Assembly (NCBI GenBank): GCA_944800085.1
Contig: CALYLO010000008.1
Location: 62,001 to 126,000 of the forward strand
Origin: Paenibacillus melissococcoides
GTDB lineage: Bacteria > Bacillota > Bacilli > Paenibacillales > Paenibacillaceae
Reading direction: 5' to 3'
DNA: 64,000 nucleotides
In this document: one piece after another, positions 36,827 through 44,506 of the stretch
How positions within the stretch are numbered: position 1 is the stretch's first letter
Layout: each line of letters begins with the position of its first letter
The notes under the pieces: model-generated
Databases searched by the model: none
The model's input: only the letters and a program-made list of their open reading frames with translations
Told to the model about the DNA's origin: nothing
Program-made: the position numbers and the translations under genes

Positions 36827-37714
36827 TTATTTTCTCAGTCCAAATTCCTTTATTTTATTTTCTACAAAAAGTGTGAAGGTATATTGTTTTTTGAGCTTGA
36901 ACAGCATAATGGCTTGTTCGAAATCCGCTAATGCCGATGCATGCTGATTTAAAAAATAGTGATTTAACCCTCTTTCATAATACAGCTCTCCAAAAAGATA
37001 GAGAGAATTGTATTTCAAGCATTGTTCGATTCCTTGGCTGCAATAGTGTATACAGTTGTGATAGTCCTGACTTCTTGATAACGAACGTGCAAGGGCGTAG
37101 ATGTTTTTGATTGGCAATGTCCTGTCCTCGATATAATAATGCCGATGAATATGGCGGTATGTCCAATGTAAAATACGCAGAGCCTTCCGGTTCTGACTGG
37201 ATTCAGACAGCAAAATGCCAATACTGTTAATAATCGTCAATTCCTGTTCCGAACAAAATTTTAAGCATTTGCATGTTTTTCTTAATGCTGTTTTGAGCAT
37301 CGTTAAGCATGAATCAAAGTCCTTAGAGGAATAGTAATGAGATACCGCTTGCGCCCAGAGAAGGAATTGCTGATCTTCGGATGCTTCAAAAAGATGGCTT
37401 TCTTCCTCCAGAATCTTCAGCACTTGTCCGAAATCATTTTCTTGAATAAAGGAGTGGACAATAAATTTAATATTATTTTTGTAGGTGATATTGGAATCGT
37501 TATGGATATCAAATAAATATTTAACATTCACTCTTAATTTTTTGGACAGTAAGTATAATATAAAGCCAGAGGGTATCTCTCGCCCATTTTCAATGTTGCT
37601 GATATGAGGTTGCGTACAAATTCCCTTCGCCAGAGCCTGCTGGCTCAACCCTTGCTTCAGACGCAATTCTTTTATAATTTTCCCGATTTCAATAGTATTT
37701 AACGTATAAACCAT
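36827..37714 (-). CDS. RRNPP-type quorum-sensing regulator (HTH plus TPR)
   Basis: 295 residues; AAAGGGGG before the ATG. Residues 8-65: XRE helix-turn-helix (IGKIIKELRLKQGLSQQALA, QPHISNIENGREIPSGFILY). Residues about 80-290: helical TPR-like repeats (LYLFGELYYERGLNHYFLNQ, ALADFEQAIMLFKLKKQYTF). This is the PlcR/NprR/AimR-like architecture in which a re-imported short peptide changes DNA binding. A 46-codon gene for an exported peptide starts 296 bases away on the other strand, and a secreted-protein gene follows it. Intact. Confidence 0.88.
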   Translation of the reverse strand: MVYTLNTIEIGKIIKELRLKQGLSQQALAKGICTQPHISNIENGREIPSGFILYLLSKKLRVNVKYLFDIHNDSNITYKNNIKFIVHSFIQENDFGQVLKILEEESHLFEASEDQQFLLWAQAVSHYYSSKDFDSCLTMLKTALRKTCKCLKFCSEQELTIINSIGILLSESSQNRKALRILHWTYRHIHRHYYIEDRTLPIKNIYALARSLSRSQDYHNCIHYCSQGIEQCLKYNSLYLFGELYYERGLNHYFLNQHASALADFEQAIMLFKLKKQYTFTLFVENKIKEFGLRK

Positions 37715-38010
37715 ATAGTTCCCCCTTTACACAATTTTACACTTGTTTATCTGATCCTGGAGGAAATATGCTTGTCCTGGTTGGGAACTTCAATTCCTCC
37801 TTTTGTATTTTTCGGAATAATTCAGCTGTATTTTTATGGCTTTTCGGTAATGATTTTTTCACTTCCCTGCCAATTTGAGCCGGATTCCCGACGGTTTCAC
37901 ATTATTGAAACAGAATATAACTATCCTTATTTATCGATCGAATTCGAACCATGTTATCGTTAAATTAGAATTAGTGAATAAATAGCTATGTAAGAAAGGG
38001 GAAAAATGAT
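37715..38010. promoter_or_regulatory. Divergent intergenic region between RRNPP regulator and propeptide gene
   Basis: 296 bases, AT-rich, where both promoters must lie and where the regulator would bind. A small + frame at 37772-37963 has no RBS and is not called. The stretch TTTACACAATTTTACACTTG at about 37727-37746 is an imperfect direct repeat and an operator candidate. Confidence 0.45.
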
Positions 38011-38151
38011 ATGAATAAGATCGCGAGTGCATTTTTGATTATCGCCTTATTTTTTGGTTATCAGCAAGCAGCTTCGCCCGACACCGATTCATCATCAACA
38101 GCCGTAAAATTGGAATTGCGCAGTGACCATCATCTGATTGGAGGGCATTAG
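38011..38151 (+). CDS. Candidate secreted signalling propeptide
   Basis: 46 residues, RBS AAGAAAGGGGAAAA. N-terminus MNKIASAFLIIALFFGYQQA is a typical export signal; the rest (SPDTDSSSTAVKLELRSD, HHLIGGH) is short and polar. This is the shape of Phr/PapR/AimP-type precursors, whose C-terminal residues are processed, released and re-imported via Opp. Divergent from an RRNPP receptor. Role inferred from size, signal and position. Confidence 0.65.
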   Translation: MNKIASAFLIIALFFGYQQAASPDTDSSSTAVKLELRSDHHLIGGH

Positions 38152-38195
38152 GCATGAGGTGCTGATCATCTTAGCAAAAAGGGAGGACACACCAC

Positions 38196-39073
38196 ATGCT
38201 TGAAAGAAACAAGAAAAACTAATCGCTGGCGCTTTAGCCTTAAGCTTGGTCCCTGTAGGGGCTTTACCGGACATGGCCGCGGATTTCGATCTGAATCGGA
38301 GTGCTGTCATATCATCTGCCGCAAGTACGGTTCCGCTTGCATCCGAATCTTATATCGATACGGTGTATTTGAGGATCAATGAGAGGGATAGGCAGTCAAA
38401 ATTGACGAACAAGCCTATTAATATGCAAGAACAAATCTTGGATAGCTGGTTCTTGGCTAGATTCTGGATTCTGAAAGATCAGAAATCTTACTCAGCCAAC
38501 CGGTTTATTTCTTGGTACAAAGCCAATCTGGCAAGTCCCAGAGGCTATGACAGCATTGCCGAGCAAATGGGATTAAAAATCGAAGCGATGAATGTATCCA
38601 ATGTTCAGTACACATCAAGGACGGGGGATACGATATATCGGCGGCACTTCGGAGTTGACGAATTATACTTCCGCAACACAGAAAATGAAAACAGACAGCT
38701 TCCAAAAGGATTATACCAGATCTCAAGCGATTGCCGTAACGAACGGCTTGCAGTTAGGCTTTAAAGTGGCTGCCAAAGGCGTAGTTGCTTTAGCAGGGGC
38801 CGATAGTTTTATTACCCGAACTATAAAGAAATCACGTTAGACGACGCCCATAATACAATCAATGCGATAAGCAAATGGAATGGCTGGCCGGATATGGACT
38901 TGTATCGATTGATGGGCCAGAACAATTACTTAAAGAATGGGACGACGTTATATATCGATACCCCGGTCCAGTTCACTTTTAATGGAGCCACTCCTTATTA
39001 TCGAGCCACCTTCAAGGAATATGACAAGGACGGAAATTTGGTTCAAACCAGAGCGATCGCGGAAAGCGAGTAA
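38196..39073 (+). pseudogene. Secreted protein, three frameshifts; possible quorum target
   Basis: RBS GGGAGGA before ATG 38196. Frames join as: signal region KKLIAGALALSLVPVGALPD; ESYIDTVYLRINERDRQSKL and WKxNLA-like middle (ISWYKANLASPRGYDSIAEQ); then RSQAIAVTNGLQLGFKVAAK; then YPNYKEITLDDAHNTINAIS and LYIDTPVQFTFNGATPYYRA to TAA at 39071-39073. Shifts near 38213, 38700 and 38810. About 290 residues if repaired. Family unknown, could be a secreted toxin or antimicrobial protein. Placed 45 bases after the propeptide gene. Confidence 0.6.
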
Positions 39074-39138
39074 TTTGCTTAGGCACCCTGCCTTGAATAT
39101 AGTCAGCGACGAATGATCTGATTACAGGAGAAAATGCA

Positions 39139-39176
39139 CCTCTCTCACGAATAAAGTGGGGGGGGATTTTTTATGT
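39139..39176 (+). terminator. Possible terminator
   Basis: CCTCTCTCAC with GTGGGGGGGG (several G-U pairs) around a short loop, then ATTTTTTAT. Position after the secreted-protein gene fits. Confidence 0.5.
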
Positions 39177-39317
39177 TGTCAGCCTAAACGATTTTGCGGG
39201 ATCGCGCAAAAGATATGCGCGATAGGCCTTCCGAACCGGCAACGGATACGGATACCCGAATCAAATCGCTGTGTTACGCTTGTTCTGTAATTAACCGGCC
39301 AAAGGAGCGTAATTGTT

Positions 39318-39622
39318 ATGACGAATCAATGGACCCGAAAGCTTGCCGCTTTTATTTCCCCTGGCCTTTGCTGCTGATTGGACTCATCGGGAATTTCATC
39401 GGAGAAGAAGTCTATTTCCGCGGTTATTTACTGAAGAAGATAGGCAGGCTGCGCTTTGATTGGCTGATCCTCAGCATTTTGTTCCAGTTCTATCATATGT
39501 GGCAGGCGCCGATAAACTGGGCTTTTACCGCAGCCCGCTGTGTGGTCAAAGGCCCTCTATTTCTTCCGTCTGGCCTGCATTCTATTTTCTTGTTATACCA
39601 TTTGGGCAGTAAGCCAGCATGA
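39318..39622 (+). pseudogene. CPBP-family intramembrane protease remnant
   Basis: AAAGGAG then ATG 39318 with TNQWTRKLAAFISPG in one frame; the other frame (to 39622) gives LLLIGLIGNFIGEEVYFRGY, with the EExxxR catalytic motif, and FDWLILSILFQFYHMWQAPI with the FxxxH-type second motif. N-terminal membrane helices and the C-terminal third are missing. These CAAX-like proteases often accompany bacteriocin immunity. Confidence 0.7.
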
Positions 39623-39965
39623 GATTCCCGGCTGGATTCGAGAAACGGTACATCTCGACCGTCTGTTAATGGAGGCCCAGCAAGCTGAGCGGGTTCGCCT
39701 CTCCTATTATCTGCATGATCGGCTGTTGCAGAATCTGATTTTCCTATCGAGAGATCTGGAGGAGATGGCGAATCAGGGACGAGCTGATGACCGGCAGATC
39801 GCGTCCTGGCTGAAGTGCCTCTATGAATCGCAGCAGGATATCCGTCCCGGGAAGGCGCGCATCTTGGACTTATCTCGGTCAACAGCCAGAACGGTTATCT
39901 TGGCGGAGAGATGGAGCTTCATTCCACACCGGGAGAGGGGACAAGGATTACACTGCGGCTGGGCA
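39623..39965 (+). pseudogene. Histidine kinase remnant (HisKA_3 type)
   Basis: RLLMEAQQAERVRLSYYLHD and RLLQNLIFLSRDLEEMANQG carry the phospho-acceptor His region of DegS/ComP/LiaS-like kinases. After a deletion, ELHSTPGEGTRITLRLG, the end of a HATPase domain, appears near 39912-39960 in another frame. The ATP-binding core is gone. Not functional. Confidence 0.6.
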
Positions 39966-40100
39966 CCCCTTTTCGGCATAATCAGATTGGATTCATTTCA
40001 CCGGAAGATGCGGCTTTACTGGTTCATAACGAGACGGGAGAAGTACGGCAAGAGATCGACCTTGATTGGCTCTATGCCATTCAAGTTTTTTTGATTTATA
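39966..40100 (+). pseudogene. Syd-like immunity tail fused to terminator cassette copy 5
   Basis: IGFISPEDAALLVHNETGEV resembles the tail of the Syd-like gene at 27.3 kb (GYISPENMALMVNNETGEIL). It runs into ACCTTGATTGGCTCTATGCC and ATTCAAGTTTTTTTGA (40060-40092). Marks the right limit of the RHS island. Confidence 0.55.
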
Positions 40101-40519
40101 ACGTACGCTATAACATAAATCACACTTTATATTTTTAAATATATCTAAATATTGACACTCATTATGACGCCGTGATATTATAACGTTAAAATAACGCACC
40201 ATCGAAAAAACGTATTATAATTTGCGATGGACCTCAAGAAGAACCTCGATATCCGATAGCAAGCTCCAGCACGACAACGCGGAATCTACGCTATCTTTAC
40301 ACGCTTACGTAACATCTCCGCATCTATGCTATCAGGCAGCAGCGCTAAGCCTCGGGGGCAAGCGCACTCACATCATCCTTCCATGCGAACGCAGCACACA
40401 GACCTGCACGAACGAACTTTCCATGAAGCATCAGAGGAACACATTTCATGTCTCGATGACCGCAAGAGAGCTTTACACTCAGACAACTCGCCAATACGCT
40501 TTTTATCTATTTCTTATCT
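40101..40519. other. Gene-free leader region before the ABC transporter
   Basis: About 420 bases. The frame open through here is not supported by an RBS or by protein-like composition. No T-box (no AGGGTGGNACCGCG) and no riboswitch core was found, although the region upstream of trpX-like genes often has one. Promoter of the long operon is expected here. Confidence 0.4.
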
Positions 40520-40533
40520 TGAAAGCGCAAACA
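40520..40533 (+). promoter_or_regulatory. Catabolite-responsive element (cre)
   Basis: TGAAAGCGCAAACA matches the CcpA consensus TGNAARCGNWWWCA at every position. It is 33 bases before the ATG of the first gene, a position suited to blocking transcription when preferred sugars are available. It would place transporter, dehydrogenase and possibly paa genes under carbon catabolite repression. Confidence 0.65.
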
Positions 40534-40566
40534 ATTACAATCCTTATTGTAAAGGAGCGAGATTGG

Positions 40567-41571
40567 ATGAAACCGTTTTTTTCGATTGTTATGGTTTGTT
40601 CGCTGCTGCTGCTGGCGGCATGCGGGAACTCGAGCGAACCGAAGGACATGGGCAAGAACGACGACGGCAAAAAGATGGTCAAGATCGGCATTGCGCAGTA
40701 CGCGAATCATCCTTCGCTGGATGGGGCGAGAAAAGGCTTTTTGCAGGCGCTGAAGGATGCCGGGTACGAGGAAAATGTCAATTTGCAGGTGGACTTCCAC
40801 AATGCGCAGGGTGACATGAACAACAACCTCACGATAGCCCAAAAGCTGGTCGGCGATAAAAATGACCTGATCCTGGCGATCGCCACGCCGACCGCGCAGG
40901 CGGTTGCGAAGGCGACGAAAGACATCCCTGTTCTGTTCACGGCCGTGACGGATCCGGTCGCTTCGAAGCTGGTCGACAGTCTGGAGAAGCCGGGAGGCAA
41001 TGTGACGGGCACGCGCGATACGAATCCGGACGCGATCAAGAAGACGATGGAGACGATCAAGAAATTTTTCCCAGAGGCCCGCAAGATAGGCGTCATTTAC
41101 AATTCCGGCGAGCAGAACTCCGTCGTCAACATCGCTAACGTCAAGCAGGTGCTGCAAGAAGGCGGATTGGAGACGGTCGAGGCCGCCGTGACGAACAGCT
41201 CCGAGGTGAAGCAGGCCGCCGATTCGCTGGTAGGGCGCGCGGATATCATCTATCTCACGTCGGATAATACGGTCATTTCGGCGCTCAGCTCCGTTGTGTC
41301 GGTCGCGAATGACAAGGACATTCCGCTGTTCTGCGAGAGCAGTGAATCGGTGGGGGAAGGCGCGTTCGCATCGATCGGATTCCAGTACTACGATCTGGGC
41401 TACACGACAGGCAAAATGGCGGTGGAGGTGCTGAAAGGGGCATCTCCGGCAGACATCCCCGTCCAGTTCTCCGAGAAGCTCGATCTGATGATTAATCCGA
41501 AGGCGGCGGAGGCGCAAGGAATCACATTGACGGATGAGATGACACAAGGCGCAATCCTGATTGAGAAATAA
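40567..41571 (+). CDS. trpX: ABC transporter substrate-binding lipoprotein, TrpX type
   Basis: ATG 40567 after AAAGGAGCGAG. 334 residues. Lipoprotein signal FSIVMVCSLLLLAACGNS, Cys as lipid anchor. Type I periplasmic-binding fold of the ABC_sub_bind family: VKIGIAQYANHPSLDGARKG, ILAIATPTAQAVAKATKDIP, PVLFTAVTDPVASKLVDSLE, KIGVIYNSGEQNS. Members bind aromatic amino acids or related compounds; Trp in streptococci. Actual ligand here unknown; context suggests aromatic amino or keto acids. Confidence 0.85.
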   Translation: MKPFFSIVMVCSLLLLAACGNSSEPKDMGKNDDGKKMVKIGIAQYANHPSLDGARKGFLQALKDAGYEENVNLQVDFHNAQGDMNNNLTIAQKLVGDKNDLILAIATPTAQAVAKATKDIPVLFTAVTDPVASKLVDSLEKPGGNVTGTRDTNPDAIKKTMETIKKFFPEARKIGVIYNSGEQNSVVNIANVKQVLQEGGLETVEAAVTNSSEVKQAADSLVGRADIIYLTSDNTVISALSSVVSVANDKDIPLFCESSESVGEGAFASIGFQYYDLGYTTGKMAVEVLKGASPADIPVQFSEKLDLMINPKAAEAQGITLTDEMTQGAILIEK

Positions 41572-41598
41572 GTCGTTCCAAATTAGGAGGATGCTATC

Positions 41599-42555
41599 GT
41601 GCTGTATGCGCTGACGGGTTCTTTGGAAGCAGGGGTCATTTACGCGTTGATGGCCCTGGGCGTTTACTTGACGTTTCGGATTCTTGACTTTCCCGATTTG
41701 ACCGTCGACGGCAGCTTTGCCACCGGCGGCGCCGTGGCGGCGCTTATGATTACGTCCGGCTATTCCCCGCTCCTCGCCACATTGGGCGCGCTGCTGGCGG
41801 GATGCGTGGCAGGAACCGTAACCGGCCTGCTGCATACGAAAGGGAAAATCAATACGCTGCTATCCGGCATTATTTCGATGATTGCTTTATATTCGATCAA
41901 TTTGCGGATTATGGGCAAGGCGAATACGCCGCTTTTGGGAGAGACTACCTTGTTCACGCAACTTGTCTCCTTCTTGTCCAGCCTGCAGCCGTTTGCCATT
42001 TTGGCAGCCGTAGGAATATTCGTCCTGCTCGTCAAATGGGCCATCGACTGGTTCCTGGATACGGAGATTGGCTTGGCGATTCGCGCCACCGGCGACAATG
42101 CGAAAATGATCCGCAGCCTCTCCGCGAACACCGACAATATGAAAATTATCGGGCTGAGCCTGTCCAACGGATTGGTAGCGCTATCCGGAGCGCTTATCGC
42201 CCAATACCAAGAATTTGCGGATGTCTCGATGGGGATCGGAATTATCATCATCGGCTTGGCCTCCGTCATTATGGGGGAAGCCGTCTTCGGCCACGCCTCC
42301 ATTCGGCGGGCGACCTTCGCCGTAATCGGAGGAGCCATCGTCTATCGTCTCATTATTATGCTCGCTCTCCGCATCGGGTTGGATCCGAATGACCTGAAGC
42401 TGCTGACCGCCGCGATTGTCGTCGCCGCCCTTGTCATGTCGCGGGTTCTCGCTACATGGAAAGACAGACGGGTGAAGTCCTCTACGGAAGATGTTCCGCA
42501 TGTGTCCATCGACATCGACCAGGGAGCAAGGGGGGAAAGCCATGCTGAAACTTGA
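41599..42555 (+). CDS. trpY: ABC transporter permease, TrpY type
   Basis: 318 residues, GTG start at 41599 with AGGAGG upstream. BPD_transp_2-type permease, about eight membrane helices: LEAGVIYALMALGVYLTFRI, FPDLTVDGSFATGGAVAA at the N-terminus is the hallmark of this subfamily. Soluble tail HVSIDIDQGARGESHAE overlaps the next gene by 14 bases. Confidence 0.9.
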   Translation: MLYALTGSLEAGVIYALMALGVYLTFRILDFPDLTVDGSFATGGAVAALMITSGYSPLLATLGALLAGCVAGTVTGLLHTKGKINTLLSGIISMIALYSINLRIMGKANTPLLGETTLFTQLVSFLSSLQPFAILAAVGIFVLLVKWAIDWFLDTEIGLAIRATGDNAKMIRSLSANTDNMKIIGLSLSNGLVALSGALIAQYQEFADVSMGIGIIIIGLASVIMGEAVFGHASIRRATFAVIGGAIVYRLIIMLALRIGLDPNDLKLLTAAIVVAALVMSRVLATWKDRRVKSSTEDVPHVSIDIDQGARGESHAET

Positions 42556-43330
42556 CGGGGTTCGGAAAGTGTTCAACCGGAGGACGGCGAGCGAGAAAAT
42601 CGCTTTGCAACATATTAATCTGACGCTTCGCGAGGGCGATTTCGTGACGATTATCGGTTCCAATGGAGCCGGCAAGTCCACGCTCATGAATATTATCTCC
42701 GGCGGGATGGCGCCGGATAGCGGGAACATCGAGATTGACGGCGAGAACGTGACCGGTCTCTCGGAATTCGAGCGCTCCCGCAAGATTGGACGCGTGTTCC
42801 AGGACCCGATGGCCGGGACGGCGCCGACGATGACGATCGAGGAGAATCTGGCGGTCGCCTTCTCGCGTGAAAAGAGATGCACCCTGCACCGGGGCGTGAA
42901 CAAGAAGCGGAAGGAGCTGTTCCGGGAAAGCTTGGCTTCGTTGCATCTCGGCCTTGAGGACCGGTTGTCGGCCAAGGCGGGACTGCTGTCGGGCGGCGAG
43001 CGGCAGGCGCTCAGCCTGCTGATGGCGACCTTCACGCAGCCGAAGGTGCTGCTGCTGGATGAACATACGGCCGCGCTTGATCCGGCCAGGGCGCAGTTGA
43101 TTACGACGCTGACGAAGGAAGTTGTCGAGCGTTCCAACTTCACGACGCTGATGGTGACGCACAATATGCAGCAAGCCATCGAGCTCGGCAACCGCCTGAT
43201 TATGATGGACGCCGGGGAGATTATTTTGGATGTGCGGGAAGAGGAGAAGAAGCATCTGACGATCGAGGTGTTGTTGAAAAAATTCGCCCAGTTGAAGGGA
43301 GTGGCGGATGACCGCTTGCTGTTGGGATAG
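42542..43330 (+). CDS. trpZ: ABC transporter ATP-binding protein, TrpZ type
   Basis: ATG 42542 after AAGGGGGGAAAG; 262 residues. Walker A GSNGAGKSTLMN at about residue 38, signature LLSGGERQALSLL, Walker B VLLLDEHTAALDP, H-loop VTHNM. Supplies energy to the permease. Only 24 bases to the E1alpha gene, so one transcript is likely. Confidence 0.93.
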   Translation: MLKLDGVRKVFNRRTASEKIALQHINLTLREGDFVTIIGSNGAGKSTLMNIISGGMAPDSGNIEIDGENVTGLSEFERSRKIGRVFQDPMAGTAPTMTIEENLAVAFSREKRCTLHRGVNKKRKELFRESLASLHLGLEDRLSAKAGLLSGGERQALSLLMATFTQPKVLLLDEHTAALDPARAQLITTLTKEVVERSNFTTLMVTHNMQQAIELGNRLIMMDAGEIILDVREEEKKHLTIEVLLKKFAQLKGVADDRLLLG

Positions 43331-43354
43331 ATAAAAAAGGGGAAGGGAGCGGTA

Positions 43355-44506
43355 ATGATGATTCAAAGTCAGGGGCATCCGTCTGCCCCGCCAATCGAAG
43401 AGCAGCCAGGAGCCGGGATGCGGCAGGAAGACATGCGCGGTCTGCTTGAGCCTTATCAGGTGCTGGCGCCGGACGGGGAGCTTCGCCACTCTATCGAGGG
43501 GGCCATTGACGAGGATCTGATGATACAAATGTACGAGAAGATGGTGCTGACACGAATGTTCGATCGCAAGGCGGTAAATCTGCAGAGGCAGGGCCGAATG
43601 GGCACGTACGCCCCCTATGAAGGCCAGGAAGCCGCGCAGGTGGGGAGCGCGCTGGCTCTGTCCCCCCATGATTGGCTGTTCCCCAGCTATCGCGATCACG
43701 CCGCCGCGGTGACGCATGGGCAGTCGCTTAGCCGCGTCCTGCTCTATTGGATGGGGCATATGGAAGGCTCCATCAGTCCGGAAGGCCGCCATATCATGCC
43801 GCCATGCGTGCCGATAGCCACGCATTTGACGCATGCGGTGGGCACGGCGTGGGCCGCCAAGCTGAAGGGGGAGAGTCAGGCGAGCATTGTGTACTTCGGC
43901 GAAGGGGCGACCTCGGAAGGAGACTTTCACGAGGCTTTGAATTTTGCCGGGGTGTATCAGACGGCTACCGTCTTCTTCTGCCAAAATAACGGCTACGCGA
44001 TCAGCGTGCCGTTCCATGCCCAGTCCGCCTCGCGGACGATCGCCCAGCGCGCGGCCGCCTACGACATGCCGGGGGTGCGGGTGGACGGCAACGATGTGTT
44101 CGCCGTATGGCTGACCGTGCGCGAGGCGATTGAGCGCGGCTTGAACGGCGGGGGACCGACGCTTATCGAGGCGGTCACGTTCCGTTACGGGCCGCATACG
44201 ACCAGCGACGATCCGCGCAAATACCGCGACCAGGCCCGGATCTCCGCCGAATGGAGGGAGCAGCGCGATCCGATAGAGCGCCTGAAGCTGCATCTCCTGA
44301 AGCGGGGTGCGTGGAGCGAGGAGCATGAGGCTCGCCTGATGGAGCGGGTCAGCGCCCTGATCGAAGCCGCGGTCGACGAGGCCGAGAGCTATCCGAAGTC
44401 CCGGCCGGAAGAGATGTTCATGCACGTAAGCGCCGATATGCTGTGGCCTGTAGCTGAACAGCGGGAACAGAGCGGCCTGTGTGCGGAAAGGCAGGGTGAA
44501 GCATGA
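43355..44506 (+). CDS. 2-oxoacid dehydrogenase E1 component alpha subunit
   Basis: 383 residues; AAGGGGAAGGGAG before ATG. Thiamine-diphosphate enzyme of the branched-chain/pyruvate dehydrogenase type. ThDP motif region GEGATSEGDFHEALNFAG then QNNGYAIS; substrate loop with TFRYGPHTTSDDPRKYRD. Decarboxylates a 2-oxoacid and passes the acyl group to E2 lipoyl. Overlaps E1beta by ATGA. Because the downstream genes degrade phenylacetyl-CoA, phenylpyruvate is a plausible substrate; branched-chain oxoacids are the alternative. Confidence 0.92.
   Translation: MMIQSQGHPSAPPIEEQPGAGMRQEDMRGLLEPYQVLAPDGELRHSIEGAIDEDLMIQMYEKMVLTRMFDRKAVNLQRQGRMGTYAPYEGQEAAQVGSALALSPHDWLFPSYRDHAAAVTHGQSLSRVLLYWMGHMEGSISPEGRHIMPPCVPIATHLTHAVGTAWAAKLKGESQASIVYFGEGATSEGDFHEALNFAGVYQTATVFFCQNNGYAISVPFHAQSASRTIAQRAAAYDMPGVRVDGNDVFAVWLTVREAIERGLNGGGPTLIEAVTFRYGPHTTSDDPRKYRDQARISAEWREQRDPIERLKLHLLKRGAWSEEHEARLMERVSALIEAAVDEAESYPKSRPEEMFMHVSADMLWPVAEQREQSGLCAERQGEA

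Noticed and set aside
37772..37963. Small + strand frame between RRNPP regulator and peptide gene
   Set aside because: No RBS, unusual composition, and it fills the region where both promoters must be.
40101..40519. T-box or riboswitch before the transporter
   Set aside because: Looked for T-box AGGGTGGNACC and common riboswitch cores; none found.
40222..40566. Upstream extension of the TrpX-like gene
   Set aside because: The lipoprotein signal and a good RBS fix the start at 40567; the extension has no protein-like character.
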